Source: Tabrizicola sp.
GTDB taxonomy: Bacteria > Pseudomonadota > Alphaproteobacteria > Rhodobacterales > Rhodobacteraceae
Length of the DNA stretch: 45,587 nt
Direction: 5' to 3'
Assembly (NCBI RefSeq): GCF_030694085.1
Contig: NZ_JAUXZE010000022.1
Span: 1 to 45,587, forward strand
This document shows positions 7,231 through 16,064 of this stretch, piece after piece. Below the pieces are notes generated by a model, which did no database searches, was not told the origin of the DNA, and was given only the letters and a program-made list of their open reading frames with translations. Each line of letters starts with the position of its first letter. The stretch's first letter is position 1. Both the position numbers and the translations under genes were made by a program.

Positions 7231-9093
7231 TCAGTTCGAAGCACCAAGGTGCTTGTAGACCGTGGTGCGCGACATGCCCAGTTCCTGCGCCGCACGGGTT
7301 ACGTTGCCGTCGTGGCGGCGCACGGCCGCTCGCACGGCAAGGCACTGATCGGCCTTCCACTGCGCGCCTTTACAACTGGCACAGGCATGTTGAATAGCAG
7401 GGGTTGACCTATTGACCAGCAGGCCTGCGAAATCCGCCATCTGCACAGGCCCGCTCTGGCGCCGCCCCGCGGCTTGGGCCATCGCCGCCCGCAATTCGCG
7501 CAGGTTGCCCGGCCAATCATGTGCCGCCAGAAGGTCTGCGACCCCTCGCCCAAGCGTGGCATCAGCGCGTGCTGCCCGCGCAAAGCGCAATGCGAGCGCG
7601 GGCAGATCACTGCGGTCGTTCAACAATGGCAGGGTAATTACCGTCCCCATCGCTGCATAGCGCAGTTGTGGGACAAGGTCAGCCGCAGCCGGGGCAGTGG
7701 TCGCGCCGAGCAAGAACAGGACATCGGGCCGCACAAGCGCGCCGGTCATCGGATGGCGATATTCGCCCTGTTCCAGCAGCCGAGCGATGACCAACTGCAA
7801 GGGTCCGGCAAGGGCCGTCATGTCCCCAAGATACAGGCTGCCCCCTACCGCCTCGGCCAAAAGGCCCGTGCTTTCCGTCTGTCCCAGCAGTGTTGTGACT
7901 GCCTGCGTGGCATTCAAAGTGGCTGCATCCACCGCCACGAACGGCTTGCCCTTCCGCGCGATGGCATGGGCAATGCGGGCATAGGTTTCTTTGCCCGTAC
8001 CACTTTGCCCGATCAGGCAGATTGGCTGGCCGTTGCGCGCCGCATCCGGCAGGCCGGACAGCGCGCGGCGCAGGGCGGGGTCATCCAGCACGATCTCGCG
8101 GAACGGGTCGGCTTCGCGGTCTGCGACAGCAACAGGTTTGGCGGGCATCGACACCACCGGGCTTTGCCGCCCCGCCAGCGCGAAGCTTGCGCGGTTTGCC
8201 ACGCAGCGCATCGACACACCCGACCCCATTCTGTCACGCAGGCGCAGGGTTTCGCCCTGCAGCAGGCGCTGCGCAATATCCTCGAACTGCCGGTCGAACA
8301 GCCGGTCAAACCGTTCGGATAGCAGGTTTTTGAACCCGGTCAGAAACATCTCGCCCCGCCGGTTCACGGCATGGATCCGAAACTCTTCATCCAGCACCAG
8401 CATGCCCACCGACAGCGTACCCAGATATTCCGGTCTTGGGTGGAACTGCAAAACGATCATCCGGTCATGTGTGGCGCGAATTAGGCTGTTTTCTATGTTG
8501 CTCGCCGACATCTGCACCAGCGCCGCCGTATGTTGCTGCCGGATCGTGGACCCTGATGACGCATCCAGCACCCCCGCCAGACCACCTCGCCCGTCAAAGA
8601 TCGGGGCCGAAATGCAACTAACATCGCCATGCGCGCGCAGGAAATGTTCGCCACCGTAAATCTGCGTCGGAGCGCGGTTGATGATGCACAGACCCAAGGC
8701 GTTCGTACCCCGTGTCGCTTCTGTCCAGACCGACCCCGCAATGACGGCTCGCCCTGCATCAGTATCGGCGAACTGACCGTCGGTCAGCGTGTCCAGCACC
8801 ACCCCATCGGGCGATCCAAGCGCGATCATAAAATTTGACCCGGCGATCTGGTCGAACAGCAGTTCCAGCTCTGGCCGGGCGAAATGGATCAGGTCGGCGT
8901 GGTCCGCGCGGCTGGCGCGAAAGGCTGTGTCGGTAAGAACCAGGCCCTCGCTGCGCGCCAGCGGATCAAGGCCGAACCCAAGACTGCGCAGCCAGCTATC
9001 AGAGATATCACCCGGCAATGCGCCGCCCGGAAACCGCCCTTGCGATTCAAGCATCATGCGAGCGCGCGACAGCGCCGCGCTTTGATGTGACAT
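7231..9093 (-). CDS. AcoR-like GAF/AAA+/Fis regulator, degenerate AAA+ domain
   Basis: The 620-residue protein has the layout of acetoin/alcohol-catabolism activators. The N-terminal sensor contains SWLRSL (33-38) and GTNALG (129-134) in a GAF-like domain; a PAS-like linker lies around 225-260; the AAA+ domain has Walker A GQSGTGKE (362-369) and WPGNLREL (527-534); a Fis-type helix-turn-helix occupies about 595-615. Two features are lost. The GAFTGA loop that contacts sigma-54 is absent in the segment near 400-415, and Walker B is GGSLYLGDM instead of a form ending in Leu-Asp-Glu. It probably acts with the housekeeping sigma factor. It is divergent from the alcohol dehydrogenase/ABC operon, its likely target. 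A CxxC pair (571-574) precedes the DNA-binding part. Confidence 0.85.
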   Translation of the reverse strand: MSHQSAALSRARMMLESQGRFPGGALPGDISDSWLRSLGFGLDPLARSEGLVLTDTAFRASRADHADLIHFARPELELLFDQIAGSNFMIALGSPDGVVLDTLTDGQFADTDAGRAVIAGSVWTEATRGTNALGLCIINRAPTQIYGGEHFLRAHGDVSCISAPIFDGRGGLAGVLDASSGSTIRQQHTAALVQMSASNIENSLIRATHDRMIVLQFHPRPEYLGTLSVGMLVLDEEFRIHAVNRRGEMFLTGFKNLLSERFDRLFDRQFEDIAQRLLQGETLRLRDRMGSGVSMRCVANRASFALAGRQSPVVSMPAKPVAVADREADPFREIVLDDPALRRALSGLPDAARNGQPICLIGQSGTGKETYARIAHAIARKGKPFVAVDAATLNATQAVTTLLGQTESTGLLAEAVGGSLYLGDMTALAGPLQLVIARLLEQGEYRHPMTGALVRPDVLFLLGATTAPAAADLVPQLRYAAMGTVITLPLLNDRSDLPALALRFARAARADATLGRGVADLLAAHDWPGNLRELRAAMAQAAGRRQSGPVQMADFAGLLVNRSTPAIQHACASCKGAQWKADQCLAVRAAVRRHDGNVTRAAQELGMSRTTVYKHLGASN

Positions 9094-9417
9094 TGTCGGT
9101 CCTCCTCCCCAGGCTGACCCCCCTTTTGGCTAAGTGGCCAGAGCCGTTTTGTCAACGCGCCAACCGATTCGCAGGCGACTGTCCAGATTTTGCACAGTGG
9201 CCGGATGACGGGGCCGCATGCTGGGGCCGCATGCTGTCCACATGGCTCTGAATCGCTTGGACTCTGTTCAGAAAACCCACGCTCTGGGGCTGTTTCGTCC
9301 ACAGTTTGAACGCTTCCGCAGGGGGGAAGCCTTTGATTTGCCGGGCCGACGGAAGGCTGCTTTGTCGGTCATGCAACCACAATGCCCGACCGGGCGGAAA
9401 ACAGGAAAGGTCACCCA
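9094..9417. promoter_or_regulatory. Divergent control region between the AcoR-like regulator and the dehydrogenase operon
   Basis: These 324 bp contain no gene that I can support. They separate the regulator from its likely target operon. They hold the tandem 13-bp repeat at 9211-9236. I saw no convincing sigma-54 -24/-12 element, which agrees with the regulator's missing GAFTGA motif. Confidence 0.5.
9211..9236. repeat. Tandem 13-bp direct repeat, possible activator site
   Basis: GGGCCGCATGCTG occurs twice head to tail (9211-9223 and 9224-9236). Each copy contains the palindrome GCATGC. Its place about 180 bp upstream of the dehydrogenase start would suit an upstream activating site, but a simple duplication is also possible. 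Confidence 0.5.
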
Positions 9418-10470
9418 ATGAAGGCGCAGGTTCTTCACAAATACGACATGGCTTTGACCGCGCCAAACTGGGTGACCTTGCAAGACGTGCCGGATCCCAA
9501 GATTGCAAAATCGACAGATGTAATTGTTCGCATCGGCGGGGCCGGTGTGTGCCGCACCGATCTTCATATCGTTGAAGGCGTGTGGATGCCGATCACCGAC
9601 CCCACCGGCGATAAGCTGCTGCCGCTCATTATGGGGCATGAGAACGCAGGCTGGGTCGAAGAAATCGGCCCTGAGGTTGAAGGCTTCAAGATTGGCGATC
9701 CGGTCATCGTGCACCCGAAGGTCACGGGTGGCACTTGTCTTGCCTGCCGCCGTGGCCATGACATGCACGGTGACGGCAAGTTTCCGGGGCTGGACAGCAA
9801 CGGCGGCTATGCCGAGGCGCTGCTGACATCGTCGCGCAATCTTGTAGCCTTGCCCAAGACGCTGGCCCCCAAGGACGTGGCCCCTTATGCCGACGCCGGA
9901 CTGACGGCCTACCGCGCAGCCAAGAAAGCCGCGCAAGTGTTGCTGCCCGACCAGACGGCGGTTGTCATCGGCGCGGGCGGTCTGGGCCACATCGGTGTGC
10001 AGGTTCTGCGCGCCATGTGTGCAGCGCGGATCATCGTCGTTGATATTTCCGATGTGTCGCTGAAGCTGGCAGGTGAAGGCGGGGCCGATCATCTGGTCAA
10101 GGCTGACGGTGACGAGGTTGACGCCGTGCTGGCGCTGACTGGCGGCAAGGGAGCCGAGGCAGTGATCGACTTCGTGGGCGAAAAAGGCACCACGAAGAAG
10201 GGGCTCGACATGACCCGAGCCAACGGCAGCTATTACATCGTGGGATACGGCGAAAACATCAATATTCCCACCGTTGACCTGATCTCTACCGAGCGAAACA
10301 TTATCGGCAATCTTGTCGGCACCTGGGCCGAACTGACCGAATTGATGGCGCTGGCTGACCGCGGTTTGGTGGAACTGGCGACCAAGCACTACAAACTCAG
10401 CGAAGCAAATCAGGCACTGCAAGACCTGCACCACGGCAAGATCAAGGGACGTGCGGTTCTGGTCCCCTGA
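9418..10470 (+). CDS. Zinc-type NAD(P)-dependent alcohol dehydrogenase (MDR family)
   Basis: The 350-residue product is a medium-chain dehydrogenase. It shows the catalytic zinc motif GVCRTDLHIVEG, GHENAGWVEEIG, and a Rossmann motif GAGGLGHIG. It would oxidise an alcohol to an aldehyde or ketone, or the reverse. The structural-zinc lobe is degenerate: CLACRRGHDMHG keeps the first two cysteines but lacks the third and fourth, so structural zinc is probably not bound. The start at 9418 has AGGAAAGG 7 bases upstream; an earlier in-frame ATG at 9382 lacks this. The gene leads an operon with an ABC importer and an alpha/beta hydrolase and is divergent from an AcoR-like activator, which points to inducible alcohol or polyol use. 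Confidence 0.85.
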   Translation: MKAQVLHKYDMALTAPNWVTLQDVPDPKIAKSTDVIVRIGGAGVCRTDLHIVEGVWMPITDPTGDKLLPLIMGHENAGWVEEIGPEVEGFKIGDPVIVHPKVTGGTCLACRRGHDMHGDGKFPGLDSNGGYAEALLTSSRNLVALPKTLAPKDVAPYADAGLTAYRAAKKAAQVLLPDQTAVVIGAGGLGHIGVQVLRAMCAARIIVVDISDVSLKLAGEGGADHLVKADGDEVDAVLALTGGKGAEAVIDFVGEKGTTKKGLDMTRANGSYYIVGYGENINIPTVDLISTERNIIGNLVGTWAELTELMALADRGLVELATKHYKLSEANQALQDLHHGKIKGRAVLVP

Positions 10471-10515
10471 CCGTCCGCTTCCCTTGCAATAAACATGATC
10501 TTTCGGGAGGAAACC

Positions 10516-12045
10516 ATGACCAAGACAACGCTGCGCGGCGCGTTTGCCGCAACGACGGCCCTGAGCCTGATTGCCAGCACGGCAATGGCTGAGGATTACA
10601 CCAAATACGGCATCAAGGCCGATGTGCCGGGCACCTGTTCCTTCGAAGCGATTGATGCCAAGGACTACACCGGGCGCACGCTGAACATCATCACCCATGC
10701 CATCCCGGTGATCGGCGAGCCGACAGCGCTGCACGCTCAGCAGTTTCAGGAACTGACCGGGGCCACCGTCAACGTGGTGCACGTGCCGTTCGGCGATCTG
10801 TTCCAGCGGATCATGATTCCGTTCCAGACACAGCAGGCGGCGTATGACGTGCTGTTCCATGCCTCGCTGTGGCTGGGGGATTTCAGTCCGTTTTTTGCCG
10901 AAGTGCCTGCGGCATATCAGGAAACATCGGGGATGAAATCTGTGACCGACACCTACCGTGGCGTGTCGCTTGTGGATGGCAAGCTGTTGCAATACCCGAT
11001 GGACGGCGACCGCCATTATCTGAAGTACCGCAGCGATGTGTTCGCAAACCCGGATATGCAGGCGAAGTTCAAAGAGGCCACTGGCCGCGATCTGACCGTG
11101 CCTGCAACATGGGAGGAATATAACGAGGTCGCCGCCGTCTTCAACGATTTCGACTTTGACGGCGACGGTGCGCCGAACTTCGGCACTGCCGAAGTGACCA
11201 AGCGCGACGACCTGATGTTTTCCGCCTTCATCAGCCGTGTTGCGGCCTATGCCAAGCACCCCGACGTGAAGGGTGGTTTCTTCTTTGATCTGGAAACCAT
11301 GACGCCCCTGATCAACACCCCCGGCTGGGTACGCGGGCTGGAACTGTTCGTGGCGGCACAGGCGTCGATGCCGCCCGGTGGCACGTCTTTCGGTCTGGGG
11401 GATGAGATCTTTTCGTTCGGTGGCGGGCAGACATTGATGTCCTATTCATGGGACGATGCTTTCATTCAGGCCATGCAGGCTGACAGCCCGATCCGCAACA
11501 AGGTGGCCGCAGCACCCTTGCCGGGCGCGAAAGAGGTCTGGAACCGCACCACCGGCGCGTGGGATACGTTCGAGACGCCAAATCAGGTATCCTATGTCAC
11601 CTGGGGCTGGTCGTCTGCAGTGGCCGCGGCAAGCCCCAATCAGGATATGGCATTCGACTATCTGTGCTTCTTTTCCAACGAGGCGAACACCATGGCTGAC
11701 CTGCAAATCGGCCGCTTTGGCGTGAACCCGTACCGGGCCGAACATTTCGACCCGGCGTTCTATCAGAACGACCTTGGCTGGGATGCTGCCGTTGCCACCA
11801 CCTATGCCGACACGCTGAAGGCGGTGGACAGCGCCCCCAATCAGGTGTTCGACCTGCGCGTGCCGGGGGTGGGCGAGTTCATGTCGTCGCTGGCTGCAGG
11901 TGTGGCACGGGCGCAATCGGGCGAGGCCACGGCGCAAGAGGCGCTGGATGGTGTGGCCGCCGAATGGACCGCAATCGTGGACCGGATTGGCAAGGACAAG
12001 GTGAAAGCCGCCTATGCAAACGTGGTGGCACTGGAAGACAAGTGA
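10516..12045 (+). CDS. ABC importer substrate-binding protein (carbohydrate/polyol type)
   Basis: The product has 509 residues and begins with a Sec signal peptide ending at STAMA before EDYTKYG (cleavage near residue 25). The mature part resembles cluster 1 extracellular solute-binding proteins, with features such as FQELTGATVNVVHVPFGDLFQR near the N-terminus and a central DFDFDGDGAPNFGT, a short acidic, calcium-site-like loop. It would capture the substrate in the periplasm and deliver it to the two permeases encoded next. The start at 10516 is supported by GGGAGG 5 bases upstream; a longer frame from 10495 would place extra residues before the signal. A set with two different ATPases recalls the rhizobial GlpSTPQV glycerol importer, but the substrate cannot be told from sequence. 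Confidence 0.85.
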   Translation: MTKTTLRGAFAATTALSLIASTAMAEDYTKYGIKADVPGTCSFEAIDAKDYTGRTLNIITHAIPVIGEPTALHAQQFQELTGATVNVVHVPFGDLFQRIMIPFQTQQAAYDVLFHASLWLGDFSPFFAEVPAAYQETSGMKSVTDTYRGVSLVDGKLLQYPMDGDRHYLKYRSDVFANPDMQAKFKEATGRDLTVPATWEEYNEVAAVFNDFDFDGDGAPNFGTAEVTKRDDLMFSAFISRVAAYAKHPDVKGGFFFDLETMTPLINTPGWVRGLELFVAAQASMPPGGTSFGLGDEIFSFGGGQTLMSYSWDDAFIQAMQADSPIRNKVAAAPLPGAKEVWNRTTGAWDTFETPNQVSYVTWGWSSAVAAASPNQDMAFDYLCFFSNEANTMADLQIGRFGVNPYRAEHFDPAFYQNDLGWDAAVATTYADTLKAVDSAPNQVFDLRVPGVGEFMSSLAAGVARAQSGEATAQEALDGVAAEWTAIVDRIGKDKVKAAYANVVALEDK

Positions 12046-12253
12046 TCAAAGGGGGGCTGTTGCAGCCCCCCCCACCCCCATCGCCTCCCCATGGGGGAGG
12101 CCCCTGCACTGACGTGGCACGTCTTGCCGGATGCGTCGCAAGACAGCTTTGCAGATCCCGCTTCTCCCTCCCGCCTTTGGGGCGGAGGGTTGGGTGGGGC
12201 GGCTTTAGTGACGGCAACCAAGCCGATCCGAAACCAAAAAGGACCGCACGCCG
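12046..12253. repeat. GC-rich intergenic inverted-repeat element after the binding-protein gene
   Basis: The 208 bp between the binding-protein and first permease genes hold three hairpins. The first has 9-bp arms at 12051-12059 and 12063-12071. The second has 7-bp arms at 12084-12090 and 12094-12100. A third, with an imperfect CCCTCC...GGAGGG stem, lies near 12168-12192. The C-rich left part and the G-rich right part (to about 12200) are inverted versions of each other, as in a small non-coding mobile repeat. The first hairpin may stop or stabilise mRNA so that more binding protein than permease is made. Confidence 0.55.
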
Positions 12254-13120
12254 ATGTACCGCCAGAAATACCTGTTCCTTCTGCCCGGCCTTCTGGTGCT
12301 GGTGGCGATCATCCTTTTCCCGCTTCTGTTCACCATCCGCGTCAGCTTTTCCTCCTGGGATGTGTATAACCCCGGCTTGAACTGGATCGGCGGCGAGAAC
12401 TATGGCCGCCTGTGGGAGGACGCCCGCTATTGGCAGGCTCTCGGGCGATTGACGCTGCTCTCGGTCACCACGGTGCTGATCCAGTATGTCCTTGGCTTTG
12501 CGCTGGCACTGATGGTCTGGCGCGACCTAGCCGCGCGGCGGCTGTTCCGGGTGTTGTTCCTGATCCCGATGATGACCACGCCCGTCGTCATGTCGGTGCT
12601 GTGGCGCACGATCTTTCATGAAAGCCTCGGGCCGCTGAACCCCATTCTGGAAAGTCTCGGCATCGGCGCCGCACCTTGGCTCTCCAGCGCAGGCTGGGCC
12701 TTTGCGGCGGTGGTGATTGTCGAGGTCTGGCAATGGACGCCGTTCATGTTTCTGCTGCTGCTGGCGGGGCTTTTGTCCTTGCCGAACGAGCCATATCTCG
12801 CTGCAAAGATTGATGGTGCGGGGCCTGTGCGGACGTTCTTTTCAGTAACCTTTCCGATGCTGGGCGCGATTTCGGTGGGGGCCATCCTGATCCGCCTGAT
12901 CGAGGCGTCAAAGATCATGGAAACGGTCTATGTGCTGACATCTGGCGGGCCGGGCACCAGTACCGAAACATCCAGCTATTACATCTACATTCGGGGGATG
13001 CGGGATTTCCAGATCGGTTATTCGGCGGCGCTGTCGCTGACCTACCTGATCATCATGATCGTGGCGCTGACGGTGATTGCCAAGCTTCTGGTGCGCGCAT
13101 TGGTAAAGGACGCGGCATGA
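12254..13120 (+). CDS. ABC importer permease 1
   Basis: The product of 288 residues is a MalF/UgpA-type inner-membrane permease with about six membrane segments, beginning with YLFLLPGLLVLVAIILFPLLF. The cytoplasmic EAA loop that docks to the ATPase is visible as YLAAKIDGAGPVRTFFSVTF (about residues 179-198). AAAGGA lies about 10 bases before the ATG. It follows the binding-protein gene after a hairpin-rich gap and overlaps permease 2 by 4 bases, so the pair is translationally coupled. It would form half of the transmembrane channel. Confidence 0.85.
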   Translation: MYRQKYLFLLPGLLVLVAIILFPLLFTIRVSFSSWDVYNPGLNWIGGENYGRLWEDARYWQALGRLTLLSVTTVLIQYVLGFALALMVWRDLAARRLFRVLFLIPMMTTPVVMSVLWRTIFHESLGPLNPILESLGIGAAPWLSSAGWAFAAVVIVEVWQWTPFMFLLLLAGLLSLPNEPYLAAKIDGAGPVRTFFSVTFPMLGAISVGAILIRLIEASKIMETVYVLTSGGPGTSTETSSYYIYIRGMRDFQIGYSAALSLTYLIIMIVALTVIAKLLVRALVKDAA

Positions 13121-13959
13121 AAACCCTGTATCTGGCGCTGAAATATCTGGCGATCGCGCTGTGGTCGGCCTTTGTCGTGTTCCCGTTCCTCTGGGCGCTG
13201 ACCACCAGTTTCAAATCCGCCAATGGCGTGACCGGCGGGGCGACATGGATCCCGTGGGTGCAGTATGAACCATCCTTGCAGGGCTGGCAGTCGCTTTTCG
13301 GCGGGGTGGGCGGTATCAATGTGGTGAAGCCGTTCTACAATTCCCTCGTCGTTACCCTTTCGGCCAGCGTGATCAGCATCACGCTTGGCACACTGGCCGC
13401 CTATGCGCTGTCGCGGTTCACCTTCCGGTTTCTGTGGATGCGCAACAGCGACATTACCTTCTTCTTCATCAGCCAGCGAATCATGCCACCTATCGTGCTG
13501 GCCATTCCCTTTTTCCTGATGCTGCGCTCGCTTGGCCTGCTGGATAGTCTGCCGGGGTTGATCCTCGTTTATGTGGCGCTGCTGATGCCGATTGCCGTGT
13601 GGGTCATGGTCGATTTCTTCAACGGCGTGCCGCGTGGGCTGGATGAGATGGCGTGGATGGATGGCTGCAATCCGATCACCACCTTCTGGCGGGTGATCCT
13701 GCCCAATGCTCTGCCGGGGTTGGTGGTGGCCGGGATGTTCTGCATCATCTTTGGCTGGAATGACTTTTTCTTTGCCTTCACGCTGACCTTTACCGAGACG
13801 CAGCTTTTGCCAGTGGCCATCGTGTCGCTGAATTCATCGGTGACGCCGTGGTGGTCGCTGTCGGCGGCGGCGCTGGTATCCATCGCGCCGCTGGTTGTGC
13901 TGGCGTTTGTGGTAGAGCGGTTCCTGTCAAAGGGCGGCTTGGCCGGGGCGGTGCGCTGA
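13117..13959 (+). CDS. ABC importer permease 2
   Basis: The product of 280 residues is a MalG/UgpE-type permease with about six membrane helices, the first near LKYLAIALWSAFVVFPFLWAL. Its EAA loop is GLDEMAWMDGCNPITTFWRV (about residues 174-193). It pairs with the permease encoded just upstream, whose last four bases it overlaps. Its stop codon TGA overlaps the ATG of the first ATPase gene (TGATG), so the transport subunits are made in a fixed ratio. Confidence 0.85.
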   Translation: MKTLYLALKYLAIALWSAFVVFPFLWALTTSFKSANGVTGGATWIPWVQYEPSLQGWQSLFGGVGGINVVKPFYNSLVVTLSASVISITLGTLAAYALSRFTFRFLWMRNSDITFFFISQRIMPPIVLAIPFFLMLRSLGLLDSLPGLILVYVALLMPIAVWVMVDFFNGVPRGLDEMAWMDGCNPITTFWRVILPNALPGLVVAGMFCIIFGWNDFFFAFTLTFTETQLLPVAIVSLNSSVTPWWSLSAAALVSIAPLVVLAFVVERFLSKGGLAGAVR

Positions 13960-14990
13960 TGCTGAAGATCACAGATCTTGAGCTGCTGGTGGGGGGCGTG
14001 GCGCATCTAGCCGCCATTAACGCCAGCTTTCAGCCCGGCACGCTGACCACCATTCTGGGCCGCACTGGGGCGGGCAAGACCACGCTGATGCGCGCGATTG
14101 CGGGGCTGATTGCGCCGGACAGGGGCCAGATCTTGCTGGACGGCACGGGTTGGACGCGCCTGCCGCCCTGGAAGCGCCCGGTGGCGATGGTGACGCAGCA
14201 ATTCATCAACTATCCACATCTGAACGTGCGCGACAATGTGGCCTTCCCCCTGGTGCGCGCGGGTGTGGCCAAGGCCGACGCCGCCGCCCGCGCCGAGGCG
14301 GCCCTAGCGCGCGTGGGTCTTGCCGCGATGGTGGACCGCCGCCCCTCGGCGCTGTCAGGTGGCCAGCAACAGCGTGTGGCGATCGCCCGCGCGCTGGTGA
14401 AAAAGGCCCCGGTCCTTCTGTTGGACGAGCCGTTTGTGAACCTTGATTACAATCTGCGCGAGGCGTTTCGCAAAGATCTGGTTGACCTCTTGGCAGTAGA
14501 GACGGGCACAGTGGTGCTTTACGCCTCGACCGATCCGCGTGAGGCCTTGCAGATGGGCGACCAGATCGTGCTGCTGGCGGACGGTCGCATCGTGCAATCG
14601 GGCAGCCCGCGTGATGTCTTTGCCAACCCGGCCAGCCTGACCGCCGCCAGGGTCGTGAACGACCCGCCGATCAACCCGATCCCATTTCACCAGAACGGCG
14701 TTGCCGATTTCGGCGCGCTTGGCCAGCAGGCAATTACTCTGCCGTCGGGTGCCTACACGCTGGGCCTGCGCGCAAGCGATATCCGCGCGGGCGGGCCGCA
14801 TCAGGCGCGGGTCACGCTTACCGAAGTCACCGGGTCTGAAACGCTGACCCACCTGTCGTTGAACGGCCTTGACCTGGTGATGCAGGAAAAAAGCGTCGTG
14901 CTGCGAAGCCCCGGTGATGTGGTGGGCGTGCATCTTGATCTGCACAAAGGATTAGTCTTTGGCGCAGACGGGCAAAGGGCAGGGGTCTGA
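13959..14990 (+). CDS. ABC importer ATPase A (switch histidine replaced)
   Basis: The 343-residue product is a MalK/GlpS-like ATPase with a C-terminal regulatory (TOBE-like) part. Visible motifs are Walker A GRTGAGKTT (34-42), signature LSGGQQQR (132-139) and Walker B VLLLDE (152-157). The switch (H-loop) histidine is replaced: the segment reads YASTDPREAL, with Thr191 where MalK has His. Its own nucleotide site is therefore probably slow or inactive. The next gene encodes a partner with the reciprocal defect, so the two should work as a heterodimer. The ATG at 13959 overlaps the previous stop codon; a longer frame reading into the permease gene is not needed. Confidence 0.9.
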   Translation: MLKITDLELLVGGVAHLAAINASFQPGTLTTILGRTGAGKTTLMRAIAGLIAPDRGQILLDGTGWTRLPPWKRPVAMVTQQFINYPHLNVRDNVAFPLVRAGVAKADAAARAEAALARVGLAAMVDRRPSALSGGQQQRVAIARALVKKAPVLLLDEPFVNLDYNLREAFRKDLVDLLAVETGTVVLYASTDPREALQMGDQIVLLADGRIVQSGSPRDVFANPASLTAARVVNDPPINPIPFHQNGVADFGALGQQAITLPSGAYTLGLRASDIRAGGPHQARVTLTEVTGSETLTHLSLNGLDLVMQEKSVVLRSPGDVVGVHLDLHKGLVFGADGQRAGV

Positions 14991-14991
14991 C

Positions 14992-16035
14992 ATGGCAGAA
15001 ATTCGGCTGGCCAAACTGGCCCACTCCTACGGCAACGGAACAAATGCGCTGAAACCGCTGGACATGACCTGGCGCGATGGCGGCACCTATGCGCTGCTCG
15101 GGCCATCTGGTTGTGGCAAATCCACCATGCTCAATATCATCTCGGGCCTATTGAAGCCGTCCGAGGGCCGGGTCCTGTTTGACGGGCAGGATGTGACTGA
15201 TAAAGACACCGGCGCGCGGAATATCGCGCAGGTGTTTCAGGTGCCGGTGATCTACCGGTCGATGACGGTGGGCGAAAATCTGGCCTTCCCGTTGGTGTGC
15301 CGCCGCGTGCCCACCCCCCGCATCAAGGCGCGGGTCGAGGCAATTGCCGAGCGGCTGGGCCTGTCGCGGCATCTGAACAGCCGCGCCGTGGCGCTTACGG
15401 CAGATCAGAAACAACTGATCTCGCTGGGCCGCGGGCTGGTGCGCGAAGATGTTTCAGCAGTGCTGCTGGACGAACCGCTGACGGTGATCGACCCGCAGAT
15501 GAAGTTCGAGCTGCGCAAGATCCTGAAGGACATCAACCGCGAGTTTCGCCTGACTATGGTGCTGGTCACGCATGACCAGAACGAGGCGCTGACCTTTGCC
15601 GATACAGTTGTCGTGATGAACCACGGTGAGGTGATACAGGCGGGCACTCCGCAAGAGCTGTTTGAACGCCCTGCCACCACCCATGTTGGGACCTTTATCG
15701 GCAGCCCAGCGATGAACTTTTTGCCCGCCGTGCACGAGGGTGACCGGGTGCTTGTCCCCGGCGCCGGCCTGTCCCGCACAGCCCCCGCGGACCTGCCTAC
15801 CACAGATCTGACACTGGCCTTTCGCCCGGAGCATGCGGTTGCGGGTGGGCCCCTGGCAGGCACCGTGACGCGCATTTGGTTTGAAGGTGCCGATCAGGTG
15901 CTGGCCTTGTCGGTCGGCGACGCGTCGTTGCGCATCCGTGCCGTAGCAGGGGCCGAAACGGTCGGGGCAATCGTGCGTTTTGACGTGCCGCAAGACTGCT
16001 TGCGGCTATACCACCAAGGCCGCCTTGTGGCCTGA
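14992..16035 (+). CDS. ABC importer ATPase B (signature motif degenerate)
   Basis: The 347-residue product is a MalK/GlpT-like ATPase with Walker A GPSGCGKST (37-45), Walker B AVLLDE (156-161), and an intact switch histidine in LVTHDQNEAL (His194). The signature motif, normally LSGGQ, reads LTADQKQ (135-141), and the D-loop is TVID. It therefore supplies a full Walker A/His half-site but a poor signature. Together with ATPase A it would form one competent composite site (Walker A and His from this chain, LSGGQ from the other) and one degenerate site. The gene starts one base after the previous stop codon. Confidence 0.9.
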   Translation: MAEIRLAKLAHSYGNGTNALKPLDMTWRDGGTYALLGPSGCGKSTMLNIISGLLKPSEGRVLFDGQDVTDKDTGARNIAQVFQVPVIYRSMTVGENLAFPLVCRRVPTPRIKARVEAIAERLGLSRHLNSRAVALTADQKQLISLGRGLVREDVSAVLLDEPLTVIDPQMKFELRKILKDINREFRLTMVLVTHDQNEALTFADTVVVMNHGEVIQAGTPQELFERPATTHVGTFIGSPAMNFLPAVHEGDRVLVPGAGLSRTAPADLPTTDLTLAFRPEHAVAGGPLAGTVTRIWFEGADQVLALSVGDASLRIRAVAGAETVGAIVRFDVPQDCLRLYHQGRLVA

Positions 16036-16064
16036 GAAATTTGCAACCTGAGGAGATGGCAACA

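Noticed and set aside
9094..9417. Sigma-54 promoter upstream of the alcohol dehydrogenase
   Set aside because: No GG-N10-GC element with proper context was seen, and the regulator lacks the sigma-54 contact motif.
9268..11259. Long minus-strand open frame opposite the dehydrogenase and binding-protein genes
   Set aside because: It has no domain signature and covers two well-supported plus-strand genes.
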